64,000 nucleotides of DNA from Gemmatimonadaceae bacterium (GTDB lineage: Bacteria > Gemmatimonadota > Gemmatimonadetes > Gemmatimonadales > Gemmatimonadaceae): assembly GCA_025930755.1 (NCBI GenBank), contig JAICOJ010000002.1, positions 1 to 64,000 of the forward strand, read 5' to 3'. Every line of letters starts with the position of its first letter. The stretch's first letter is position 1. The notes below the pieces were generated by a model. That model was not told the origin of the DNA. It made no database searches and was given only the letters and a program-made list of their open reading frames with translations. Both the position numbers and the translations under genes were made by a program. Positions 30,250-42,012 of this stretch are shown piece by piece.

Positions 30250-30812
30250 CGCAGTACCTCGAGTGTCGGGGCCGAGCGCTCGGCGACGTACCGCTCGACG
30301 ATCTCTTCCCAGTCGCCGCGGGCTTTCAGCAGCATCTCGGCGCATTCGCGCACGGCGCCGCGCCCGCCCATTTTCGTCAGGCACACCTGCGCGACTTCCT
30401 TGATCTCGGGCACCGCATTGCCCACGGCGATCGGAAGCCCTACGGCGCGCATGATCCCCAGGTCCGGAAAGTCATCCCCGACGAAGGCGGCATCCTCCAT
30501 GCGCAGATCATGGCGATCGAGAATGCGCTGGAAGGCGGGGAGCTTCCTGGCCAGAGCGTCCTGCGCGACGTCGTCGATCTCCAGCTCGTTCGCACGAATC
30601 CGCACGCTCTCGGAGACGCGACCGGTCACGACGCACACGCGGATACCCGCGTCGCGGAGGAAGCGCACGCCCAGTCCGTCCTGAATGTCGTAGCGCTTGA
30701 GCTCGACGTGAGCACCGTTGGCGTCGCCGATGTACAACCCACCATCGGTGAGCACGCCATCGACATCGAGGCCGATGATGCGGATGCGTTTCGCCAGGGC
30801 GCGCTCGATCAC
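30246..30812 (-). CDS. kdsC: 3-deoxy-D-manno-octulosonate 8-phosphate phosphatase (HAD)
   Basis: IRIIGLDVDGVLTDGGLYIG, VCVVTGRVSESV, AAFVGDDFPDLGIM; GTG start overlapping kdsA stop. Confidence 0.92.
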   Translation of the reverse strand: MIERALAKRIRIIGLDVDGVLTDGGLYIGDANGAHVELKRYDIQDGLGVRFLRDAGIRVCVVTGRVSESVRIRANELEIDDVAQDALARKLPAFQRILDRHDLRMEDAAFVGDDFPDLGIMRAVGLPIAVGNAVPEIKEVAQVCLTKMGGRGAVRECAEMLLKARGDWEEIVERYVAERSAPTLEVLR

Positions 30813-31675
30813 GCCGACACCACGGACCAGATCTCGATCGCGCGGGCGAGCACGGCGTCGAGGTCCCGCAGCGGGAGCATGTTGGGGCCGTCGCTCGGTG
30901 CCGTGTCGGGCGTGGGATGCGTCTCGAGGAAGAGCCCGTTCGCGCCAGCGGCGACCGCCGCCATCGTCAGCGCGGCGATGTGCTCGCGCGCTCCGCCGCT
31001 GGCGCCGCCCTCGCCCCGTCCGGGCTGCTGCACCGAATGCGTTCCATCGAAGATCACCGGTGCGTCGCACTCCGCGCGCATTCGCGCGAAGGATCGCATG
31101 TCCACGACCAGATCCCCGTATCCGAAGAACGTGCCGCGCTCGGTCACGGCCACCTCGGACCCGCCGGCCGGATTTGACGCCACGTGCTCATCCGATGACT
31201 GGTTGCCTACGGCGATCAAGCTCGCGCCGCGCGCGCGCCGCACTTTGTTCACCGCGCCACGCATGCCCTCTGGATGCATCCACTGCCCCTTCTTCACGTT
31301 CACCGGCCTGCCGGTGGCCCCCGCTGCCTCGAGGAGATCGGTCTGGCGACAGAGAAACGCAGGGATCTGGAGGACGTCCGCGACCTCAGCGGCAGCAGCA
31401 CACTGTTCCGGCAGATGAACATCGGTAAGCACCCGCAAACCCGTCGCCCGCTTGACGCGCTCCAGGGCGCGCAGGCCCTCCTCCAGGCCTGGGCCGCGCG
31501 CGGCGCCGGCGTTCGACCGGTTCGCCTTGTCGAAGCTGGCCTTGTAGATCACACCACCGGGGACGCGTTCACTCAGTCGAGCGAGATGCTCGCCCACTCG
31601 CACATTGAGAGCATCGCTTTCGACCACACACGGGCCGGCGATGAGAAAGAGCGCGTCATCCGGGAAGGTGCGCAC
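30809..31675 (-). CDS. kdsA: 3-deoxy-8-phosphooctulonate synthase
   Basis: LIAGPCVVESDAL, YKASFDKANRSN, LTDVHLPEQ, NVKKGQWMHPEGM, FDGTHSVQQPG; GTG start at 31675 proposed. Confidence 0.94.
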   Translation of the reverse strand: MRTFPDDALFLIAGPCVVESDALNVRVGEHLARLSERVPGGVIYKASFDKANRSNAGAARGPGLEEGLRALERVKRATGLRVLTDVHLPEQCAAAAEVADVLQIPAFLCRQTDLLEAAGATGRPVNVKKGQWMHPEGMRGAVNKVRRARGASLIAVGNQSSDEHVASNPAGGSEVAVTERGTFFGYGDLVVDMRSFARMRAECDAPVIFDGTHSVQQPGRGEGGASGGAREHIAALTMAAVAAGANGLFLETHPTPDTAPSDGPNMLPLRDLDAVLARAIEIWSVVSA

Positions 31676-31677
31676 GG

Positions 31678-34118
<2,441 letters not shown>

Positions 34119-34198
34119 GGACCGTGGGGAAGCGCGCGCGGCGCTGCAAGATTCACACCACGAGTATATCGCCTACCGCGCTAAAACGCAAACCCGCC

Positions 34199-34408
34199 TC
34201 AAGTCTCGCGTTTCTGACGACACTCCACGCAGATCACGCGGCCCGTCAGCGCGGCGCGCCAGCGGCTCAGGATGTCGCCATGCAGGTCCGCCGAGCACAG
34301 AATGCGGTCACAGCGCTCGCACAGGCCTCCCTTGATCGGCTCGAACGGGAGACGGCAGCGCTCGCACTGCATGTACACGGTGGGCGACCGCTTCATCATC
34401 ATGCTCAC
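34199..34408 (-). CDS. Small Cys-rich zinc-ribbon-like protein
   Basis: YMQCERCRLPFEPIKGGLCERCDRILCSADLHGDILSRWRAALTGRVICVECRQKRET; three CxxC pairs. Confidence 0.6.
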   Translation of the reverse strand: MSMMMKRSPTVYMQCERCRLPFEPIKGGLCERCDRILCSADLHGDILSRWRAALTGRVICVECRQKRET

Positions 34409-34535
34409 GCGCCAAGCTACATCGCGTCACCGCACCGAGCAATCGACGAAGGGGACTCGACAGCAGCGCTCCTGACTCGCCATCCTTGGTCGACAGCACG
34501 CAGCATCTGGCGAGACCGTTTTCCCTCAGCTCATC

Positions 34536-34988
34536 GTGGCGAGCATGGACAGTTCGCGCGGCATCGGCGACAGCTCACGAGGACGGCGCGGCAGCAAGGC
34601 GCCGTATTTCCTCAAGCCGGAACGCGAAGGAATGGTGTCCGTCTACCGGCGACCGGCAGGCAATCGCATCGAGCCAAAGCTGTGCGGCACGATGCCGAAT
34701 CGCGCGATGGCTGCGTCGCTCGTCGGCCAGCTGATGCAGGCCGAATCAGTCGTCAAAGACCTCTTTCTCGAGGCGACCGACGACGGGATCGAGGCGCTCG
34801 AAGCGGTGCTGCTCGCCTGCAGAACGTCGGTGATGGAGCGCGGCGCCGGACGGGCGGCCAACGCGCGCCCTGGCGCCGGTCGGCCGGGGGGCGGGAGGCG
34901 CCGCGGGCGACGTCGCGGCGGGCCACGGGACATCTCGGGGGGCGAATCCGACACGTCGCCCTCCCCCGAGCTGGATCAGGAAGGCTGA
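34536..34988 (+). CDS. Hypothetical protein with Arg/Gly-rich C-terminal tail
   Basis: Folded-looking N-terminal half then GRPGGGRRRGRRRGGPRD tail; isolated + strand gene. Confidence 0.55.
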   Translation: MASMDSSRGIGDSSRGRRGSKAPYFLKPEREGMVSVYRRPAGNRIEPKLCGTMPNRAMAASLVGQLMQAESVVKDLFLEATDDGIEALEAVLLACRTSVMERGAGRAANARPGAGRPGGGRRRGRRRGGPRDISGGESDTSPSPELDQEG

Positions 34989-34996
34989 CGCGCGTT

Positions 34997-35617
34997 CTAC
35001 CCCGCGCGCTCCAGCGCCGCGAGCGTTGCGGCAACCGGTCGCGCCGCGTAGCAGTGCGGCCCGCACGGCGCGAATCCCGCACCCTTGAGTAGCCGCCGGT
35101 AGTGGGCGGCCGAGCGCGGCCGCCACCCCCGCGTATCGCCCACGACCTCGTCCCTGGTGGTGAACAGCTCGAGAAACGCCACGCCACTCGTCAGGCGCCC
35201 GAGCGTGTGCGCGGTGCGCTGGAGCGCGTCGTCGGAAAGGAAATTCAGCACGCCACTCGCGATGACCACGTCGAAAGGTCCGCGGAGCGACAGCGACTCG
35301 AGCGTTTCCGCCGTTCCACGCCGAATGTTCCGGCGGCGCCCGTATCGGTGCACGACGTACTCGCTTGGGTCCACACCCACGTACCGCAAACGGGGGCGGC
35401 GCGCGAGCAGGGGGGCTCGCCAGTTCCCTTCACCGCACCCGACGTCGAGTGCCGAACGCACCGGACGCTCGAGCACGTACTCCGCGACGCCCACGACGAG
35501 CGCCACGCGGCGCGCGATCTCCGCGCGATCGAGCACGCGGTGTCGCGGATCGCGGTACCACCGGTCGAAGTATGCGCGATCGAAGCGCGTTCGTGCCTTC
35601 ATCGACGACTCCCCCAT
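34997..35617 (-). CDS. Class I SAM-dependent methyltransferase
   Basis: VRSALDVGCGEGNWRAPLLARRPRLRYVGVDPSEYVV; FDVVIASGVLNFL. Confidence 0.85.
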   Translation of the reverse strand: MGESSMKARTRFDRAYFDRWYRDPRHRVLDRAEIARRVALVVGVAEYVLERPVRSALDVGCGEGNWRAPLLARRPRLRYVGVDPSEYVVHRYGRRRNIRRGTAETLESLSLRGPFDVVIASGVLNFLSDDALQRTAHTLGRLTSGVAFLELFTTRDEVVGDTRGWRPRSAAHYRRLLKGAGFAPCGPHCYAARPVAATLAALERAG

Positions 35618-35628
35618 GTGCCGGCGCC

Positions 35629-37115
35629 TCAGCGGACCAGCGCGAGCCCCACCGAGAACTTCGAATCGCGCGAGACGGGATCGACGGTGAAGTCGACCTT
35701 GATCGGTCCGACGAGAAGACGCAACCCGATGTTTTGCTCGAAAGGCGGCAGCGAATCGACCCCGGCCATCCCGATCATATGGCGGACCATAATGACCGGT
35801 GACCCGACGATCGGAATCTGAATTCGCTCGATCGGGATCGAGTAGCGGCTCTCGAAGAAAAGCAGTCGATCTCCGCCAAATTCCAGGACATCGAAGGTGG
35901 GGAGTGTTCCGCTCCCCCCGAGGTACGCGAACCGCTGAGGCGGCGCGGTGTCGCCGAAGGTATGCACGGCGTGCGCCTCGAACGAGAACGTGTGGTTGCG
36001 GAACGCCGGAAACGCGACGGCGGCCTCGAGCGTGGCCTGCGTGAAGCGCGAATCATCCGGGGTGTCGAGGGCCGTCTCGGTCACCAGCCGCGTGCTCAGC
36101 GCGACTGCCTGCCGCTCCCAGTCGAAGCGCCCGCCGGCGAGCGCAGACGTGATCCGGCCATGCAGCACCGCCGGATTCGGACGGCGCATCCCGTCCTCGA
36201 CATCGTTCCGTCCGAATATGCTCCAGGGCCCCCCTGCGGTTACCGACCAGGCGCGCTCGGTGCGGCCCCCGATCTCGAGTGCCAGCATGGTCGCGGCGCG
36301 CTCCCAGCGTCGCTGCAGAAGCGCTTCCCCTCGATCCGCGCGCCAGTAGTTCCGGTAATCCCGCCCCGCAAAGAGCGCCGAGATGAAGTTCGCGATGTCC
36401 GACTGAATCCAGGTGTCGTTGGTGAACGTCCCGCGCGCGGCACGCACCTCGAGACTCGTCAGGCGGCCGAGGCCGACTCGTGCCGTCAGGGATGGATCGA
36501 GCGCTCCGAGGTCCGACCGGTAGGTGATCAGCGGGTCGATCACGATGCGGCCGGTGTCGAGCATGAAACGCGGCCCCCAGGGCACGCCGAGTCCGTCCAC
36601 GCGCGTGTAGGTCGGCAGGCGAAATCCAAACACGATCGGGAACGTCAGCGTCTCGATTCGCCGCGGCGAGATCACCCGCCAATCGAGAGTGAAACCGCCG
36701 TCCGGAGCGCGGACGATGTCGTACGTCACATCCCGGAAGCTTTCCATGCCCATCCCGACGGTGGCGAGCGATGACGGATACACCCCGCCGCCGATGGCGA
36801 CGGCCCGGCCATCGATCGCCGCCCCCGGGTGGAGAAACAGATCTCCATCGACGACGACGACATCGCCATGGACAATGCTCGCGACGGTCGCGTCGCCTCC
36901 GAGGATGAGCACGCTCCGGTCGATCGTGGAATCGCGCGGGAGATGAACGACGCTATCCGGCGCGATCAACCAGAAGGGGCGCGCGAGGACCTCCTGGAGG
37001 ATCACCCCCGGGCGGCCCCGTCCCGGAGTTCGGACCACGACACCCTGAGTCTCCTGCGCGACGAGACCGTCGCCGGCAAGCGCGATCATCGCGGCCGCAA
37101 CCCACGGACGCGCGC

Positions 37116-37122
<7 letters not shown>
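35629..37122 (-). CDS. Outer-membrane beta-barrel protein with N-terminal bactofilin-like repeats
   Basis: Signal peptide; DSTIDRSVLILGGDATVASIVHGDVVVVDGDLFLHPGAAIDGRAVAIGGG; C-terminal Omp85-like barrel ending GLRLLVGPIKVDFTVDPVSRDSKFSVGLALVR. Confidence 0.75.
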
Positions 37123-37694
<572 letters not shown>

Positions 37695-37705
37695 GCAGCG
37701 GCGTG

Positions 37706-38617
37706 TCAGCCTCGCGGATGAAACTGCCTGTGGACGGTGCGCAGGTATTCCCGATCGACGTGAGTGTAGATCTGCGTCGTCGAGATGTCAGCGTGCCCAA
37801 GCATCTCCTGTACCGCGCGCAAATCGGCGCCTCCTTCCAGGAGGTGGGTTGCAAAGGAATGCCGGAGCGTGTGGGGCGAGACGTGCTTGTCGAGACCGGC
37901 CTTCTCGACGTACTTGCGGAGCATCTTCCAGGCGCCCATGCGGGTGAGCGGAGTGCCGCGCGCGTTCAAAAAGAGCACGCCCTTCCCGGCTCCCCGCTCG
38001 AGGCGCGGCCGGAGCTCCCGCACGTACACCGCGACGGCCCCAATGGCGCGACGTCCGATGGGCACGAGGCGTTCCTTGCTTCCTTTGCCGAAAACGCGAA
38101 GCAGCGCGTCCTCGAGCAGCAAGTCACGTATCCCGAGCGAGATCCACTCGGAGACGCGCAGCCCTGCTCCATAACCCAGCTCGAGCATCGCACGATCGCG
38201 AAAGGCGAGTGGCTCATCGAGCGTGACCGCGTCGAGAAGCCGCTGGACTTCCTCCGCGGTCAGAACGTCGGGCAGCGTGAGCCATCGCTTGGGCGTGTCG
38301 ATCCGCTCGCTCGGGTCACTGACGAGATGTCCTTCGGAGATCAGGAAGCGGAAGTAGGTGCGGACGGCGGAGATGTTCCGCCGAATCGACGCCGGTGCGA
38401 GACCCACGTCCTTGAGGTGATATACGAACTCGCGCAGAAGGCGCGGCGACGCCCCCAGCGGCTCGCGCACCCCCTTGGTTCGTGCGTAGCTGACAAACCG
38501 GCCGACGTCGCGCGCGTACGCGTCCGTCGTCCGCAGTGCCGCTCCCTGCTCCAGCGTCAGGAAGTCACCAAAGCGCTCGAGGAGAAATGCCCGGCTGACT
38601 TCGTCTTCCGTGATCAT
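37706..38617 (-). CDS. xerD: Tyrosine recombinase XerD/XerC family
   Basis: GYGAGLRVSEWISLGIRDL, GKGSKERLVPIG, HTLRHSFATHLLEGGADLRAVQEMLGHADISTTQIYTHV; ATG overlapping DedA stop. Confidence 0.93.
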   Translation of the reverse strand: MITEDEVSRAFLLERFGDFLTLEQGAALRTTDAYARDVGRFVSYARTKGVREPLGASPRLLREFVYHLKDVGLAPASIRRNISAVRTYFRFLISEGHLVSDPSERIDTPKRWLTLPDVLTAEEVQRLLDAVTLDEPLAFRDRAMLELGYGAGLRVSEWISLGIRDLLLEDALLRVFGKGSKERLVPIGRRAIGAVAVYVRELRPRLERGAGKGVLFLNARGTPLTRMGAWKMLRKYVEKAGLDKHVSPHTLRHSFATHLLEGGADLRAVQEMLGHADISTTQIYTHVDREYLRTVHRQFHPRG

Positions 38618-39219
38618 GTGGACCGACGCCGTCTGATCAAGAGCCATCCGATCGCGACGATCGCGATCGCTCCCGCGATGAGTGCCGCCGTCGCGCCGGC
38701 GCCGCGCAGCCGCGCCTGCAAGGTTTCCCAATCACTTCCCACACGATACGCGATGACGGTCACGACGCCATACCAAAGGGCCGATGCACCGGCGATGGCG
38801 AGCGTCGCACGCAGTGGTGGGACGCGGAGCGCCCCGGCGAATGGCGGCACGAGCGCTCGCAATCCGGGGATGAACCGACTCAGGAATAACGCGAGGATGC
38901 CGCGACGGGCATACATGGCTTCGAGTCGCGATTCGTTGGCGCCCCCGCCGAAGCGCAGCATCCACTTGTGCGCGTACTGCGTTCCATAACGACGCCCGAG
39001 TGCGTACACGAGAAGCGCGCCGGCGACATTTCCGAACCATGTCGCGAGAAAGGCGCCGGTGAGCGTCGCCTGCCCGCGGGCGGCCAGGAATGCTCCGAAT
39101 GCCACGACGGTGTCTGCGGGCAGCGGCGGAAAGACATTCTCGGCGGCCGATACGACCGCGAGGGAGGCATACAATGCTGCCGGTGGGAGTCCGGACAGCC
39201 AGGCGAGGACGTCCTCCAC
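38614..39219 (-). CDS. DedA family membrane protein
   Basis: SAAENVFPPLPADTVVAFGAFLAARG, YALGRRYG, FLSRFIPGLRALVPPFAGALRVP. Confidence 0.92.
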   Translation of the reverse strand: MEDVLAWLSGLPPAALYASLAVVSAAENVFPPLPADTVVAFGAFLAARGQATLTGAFLATWFGNVAGALLVYALGRRYGTQYAHKWMLRFGGGANESRLEAMYARRGILALFLSRFIPGLRALVPPFAGALRVPPLRATLAIAGASALWYGVVTVIAYRVGSDWETLQARLRGAGATAALIAGAIAIVAIGWLLIRRRRST

Positions 39220-39693
39220 TCAGCCTCGCGTGAGCGTTACGACCGCAATGCAGGCCAGCCCCTCGCCTCGCCCGATCCACCCCATCCCTTCGTTGGTCTT
39301 CCCCTTCACGCTCACATCGTCGACGCCGATGCCCAAAGCGCTGGCGAGGGCACCTCGCATCGCGTCGCGATAGTCGCTGATGCGCGGCTGCTCCGTCACG
39401 ACGCTGACATCCGCGTTGGCTACTCGCCATCCCGAAGCACGAACGCGCTCGGCGGCGAGGTGAAGCATCTCGATGGAGTTGCGGCCCCTATTGGCTGGAT
39501 CGCCATCGGCGAACATGTGTCCAATGTCGCCGGCGCTGGCGGCGCCGAGGAGGGCATCGGTGATGGCGTGCGCGACGGCATCCCCGTCTGAATGGCCAGC
39601 GAGGTGCACATCACCGGGAATGTCGACTCCACCCAGCCGCAACGGCCCTCCCGGCGCGAAGCGGTGGGAGTCATAGCCGATGCCGGAGCGCAT
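39220..39693 (-). CDS. ispF: 2-C-methyl-D-erythritol 2,4-cyclodiphosphate synthase
   Basis: MRSGIGYDSHRFAPGGPLRLGGVDIP, LAGHSDGDAVAHAITDALLGAASAGDIGHMF, KGKTNEGMGWIGRGEG. Confidence 0.96.
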   Translation of the reverse strand: MRSGIGYDSHRFAPGGPLRLGGVDIPGDVHLAGHSDGDAVAHAITDALLGAASAGDIGHMFADGDPANRGRNSIEMLHLAAERVRASGWRVANADVSVVTEQPRISDYRDAMRGALASALGIGVDDVSVKGKTNEGMGWIGRGEGLACIAVVTLTRG

Positions 39694-39695
39694 GC

Positions 39696-40115
39696 TCACG
39701 CCGACAGCTTCAGGATGCGAATGGCGAGGGCGGCGGCGTTTTTCGCGTTGTCGATCCCCACGGTGCCGACCGGGACGCCGCTCGGCAGCTGCGCGATGGC
39801 GAACAGGGCGTCGAGGCCGTTGAGCGGGCCCGACGCGAACGGAACACCGATGACCGGCAAGTCGGTGAGCGCGGACACCGCCCCTGGCAGCGCAGCCGAC
39901 AACCCCGCCCCGGCAATGATCACGCGAAACCCACGCGATTTCGCGGTGCGTGCCAGCTCGGCGGTGCGGTCCGGGTCGCGGTGAGCGCTCGAGACGATGA
40001 ACTCGTACGGCACCTTGGCCGTATCGAGCATCTCGAGCGCGGGTGCCATCTTTGCCTCGTCGGACTTCGAGCCGACGAGGACCAGCACCAGAGGCGCGTG
40101 AGGCGAGTCGCTCAC
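39696..40115 (-). CDS. purE: 5-(carboxyamino)imidazole ribonucleotide mutase
   Basis: VGSKSDEAKMAPALEML, YEFIVSSAHRDPDRT, AGAGLSAALPGAVSALTDLPVIGVP; GTG start. Confidence 0.95.
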   Translation of the reverse strand: MSDSPHAPLVLVLVGSKSDEAKMAPALEMLDTAKVPYEFIVSSAHRDPDRTAELARTAKSRGFRVIIAGAGLSAALPGAVSALTDLPVIGVPFASGPLNGLDALFAIAQLPSGVPVGTVGIDNAKNAAALAIRILKLSA

Positions 40116-41143
40116 GCCGCTGCGCCCGCTGGCATAATGATCGAGTAATCCTGACGGCGGCGTGCCGGAGTGAATCCCGCATCGCGGATGAGTCGCTCCA
40201 TCTCGTCGGTCGTCGTCCGGTGCGTCGTATTCGCCGCCGAGACAACGTTCTCCTCCAGCATGAGCGAGCCGAAGTCGTTGCACCCGAACCGCAGCGCGAG
40301 CTGCCCGATCTTCATCCCCATCGTGACCCAGCTCGACTGCAGGTTGGGCACGTTGTCGAGCACGATGCGAGCGATGGCCACCGTCCGCAGGTAATCCACC
40401 GCGTCCGTCTTCTGCATGTGTCCGAACTCCGGGGTATTTTCCGGCTGCAGCGGCCAGCAGATGAATGCGGTGAATCCGCCGGTTCGCGATTGCACGTCGC
40501 GCACGCGCTCGAGGTGCTCGATGCGCTCGGCGAGCGTTTCGCCGATGCCGTACATCATGGTCACCGACGTCTTCATCCCCTCCTCGTGGGCGAGCTCCAT
40601 GATCTCGAGCCACCGGTCCGCCCCGGCTTTCTTCGGAGCGGCGATGTCACGCACGCGCTGCACGAGGATCTCTCCGCCACCACCGGGAATCGAATCGAGC
40701 CCGGCCGCGCGAAGCTCACGAATGACCTCCCGGGCGTCCAGACGAAACAGCTTCGCGAAGAAATCGACTTCGCTCGGCGAGAACCCGTGGATGTGAATCG
40801 GATGGTACTGCTTGATGTAACGCATCAAGTCGAGGTACCACTCGAATGGGATGTACGGGTTGTGACCGCCCTGAATGAGGATCTGCACGGCACCAAGCGC
40901 CTTGGCTTCGTCGATCTTTGCGCCGATCTGCTCGAACGAGAGCGTATAGCCCTCCTGATGCTTCGGGCGCCGGTAAAACGCGCAGAACCCGCAGTCGGCG
41001 ACGCAGACATTCGTGTAATTGATGTTGCGGTCCACGATGTACGTCACGATGCCGTGAGGGTGCTTTGCCTCGCGCACGCGGTCCGCCTCGATACCGAGCT
41101 CGAGTAGCGGTGCGTTCTGATAGAAGTCGAGGAGGTCGCGCAT
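40112..41143 (-). CDS. mqnC: Cyclic dehypoxanthinyl futalosine synthase (radical SAM)
   Basis: NINYTNVCVADCGFCAFYRRPKHQEGYTLS; LIQGGHNPYIPFEWYLDLMRYIKQYHPIHIHGFSPSEV; adjacent mqnA and mqnE. Confidence 0.94.
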   Translation of the reverse strand: MRDLLDFYQNAPLLELGIEADRVREAKHPHGIVTYIVDRNINYTNVCVADCGFCAFYRRPKHQEGYTLSFEQIGAKIDEAKALGAVQILIQGGHNPYIPFEWYLDLMRYIKQYHPIHIHGFSPSEVDFFAKLFRLDAREVIRELRAAGLDSIPGGGGEILVQRVRDIAAPKKAGADRWLEIMELAHEEGMKTSVTMMYGIGETLAERIEHLERVRDVQSRTGGFTAFICWPLQPENTPEFGHMQKTDAVDYLRTVAIARIVLDNVPNLQSSWVTMGMKIGQLALRFGCNDFGSLMLEENVVSAANTTHRTTTDEMERLIRDAGFTPARRRQDYSIIMPAGAAA

Positions 41144-41153
41144 AGGACTGCGG

Positions 41154-41180
41154 GGGTCAGGAGTCAGGGGGAGGGATCAG
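41154..41180 (+). repeat. Heptanucleotide-periodic degenerate repeat (GGGTCAG GAGTCAG GGGGAGG GATCAGG)
   Basis: Near 7-nt periodic TCAG-containing units in mqnA-mqnC junction, overlapping the mqnC leader. Confidence 0.45.
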
Positions 41181-42010
41181 GCGGCCGGCAGGAAGGCCAG
41201 CGTTCCGTTGGGCACTTTCCCTCTTTCCACGAGGCGGCCGAAGAACGTCGTCAGGCCCGCCAGGTGTGGATACGACAAACGGTAGTCCAGCCCCGTCAGG
41301 TACTCGAGACACTTCTCCGGCGCGACACCGGTCGTGGTCGACGCCTGCGCCGCAAGCTCATGGAGGTGTGCCAGTCCCCAGTCGCGCGACTCGATCAACG
41401 CCGCATGCACGGCGAGCGCTTCCTTCACCGGCGTCGAGCGGAGGGCGACCCACACCGCGAACACGAAGGGAAGTCTCGTCCACTGCTTCCAGACGAGGCC
41501 GAGATCGTAGACATGGGGATAGCGCGGCGCGCCGGGCGTCGCCGCGCCGAGCAGCAGCGCGGCATCGCCGATCACCAGCCGGGCATCGTGCTCCTCGCGC
41601 TCGAACCAGCGCACGTCGCTGAGCTCGGCGTCGCCCGGGACGAACCGCGGCTTGCATCGCCAGACATTCTCGAAGAGCAGCTCGAGGAGCGCGACGCTCG
41701 TCATCGAGCTTCGGCTCACGAGCACCTGTCGCCCGCCGAGGTCCTCCGCGGGGTGTCGCGAGAACAGCATCACGCTGCGGACGGGCCCGTCGCAGGATAC
41801 CGCGAGGTCGGGCAGGAGCACATACCGACTCGAGTCACGCGCGTATTCGACCGCGGAGACGACGCTCACATCGAGCTCTCCGCGCGCAACGCGACCGTTG
41901 AGCTCGGACGGAGTGCCGTTCAGCAGCGTGGCGTCGAGCCGGACGACTCCACGGTCGATGGCGCCGTACACCGGATAGCAATTGATGTACGGGATGCGAC
42001 CGACGCGCAT
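41177..42010 (-). CDS. mqnA: Chorismate dehydratase (menaquinone futalosine pathway)
   Basis: MRVGRIPYINCYPVYGAID; MqnA/MqnD periplasmic-binding-like fold; flanked by mqnC/mqnE. Confidence 0.92.
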   Translation of the reverse strand: MRVGRIPYINCYPVYGAIDRGVVRLDATLLNGTPSELNGRVARGELDVSVVSAVEYARDSSRYVLLPDLAVSCDGPVRSVMLFSRHPAEDLGGRQVLVSRSSMTSVALLELLFENVWRCKPRFVPGDAELSDVRWFEREEHDARLVIGDAALLLGAATPGAPRYPHVYDLGLVWKQWTRLPFVFAVWVALRSTPVKEALAVHAALIESRDWGLAHLHELAAQASTTTGVAPEKCLEYLTGLDYRLSYPHLAGLTTFFGRLVERGKVPNGTLAFLPAA

Positions 42011-42012
42011 GG

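Noticed and set aside
30180-31418. 412-aa plus-strand ORF over kdsC/kdsA
   Set aside because: Shadow ORF of the kds genes.
37706-38617. XerD-like recombinase as sign of an integrative element
   Set aside because: Housekeeping-type XerC/D sequence embedded between pabA/trpG-type and DedA genes, no att-like repeats or cargo.
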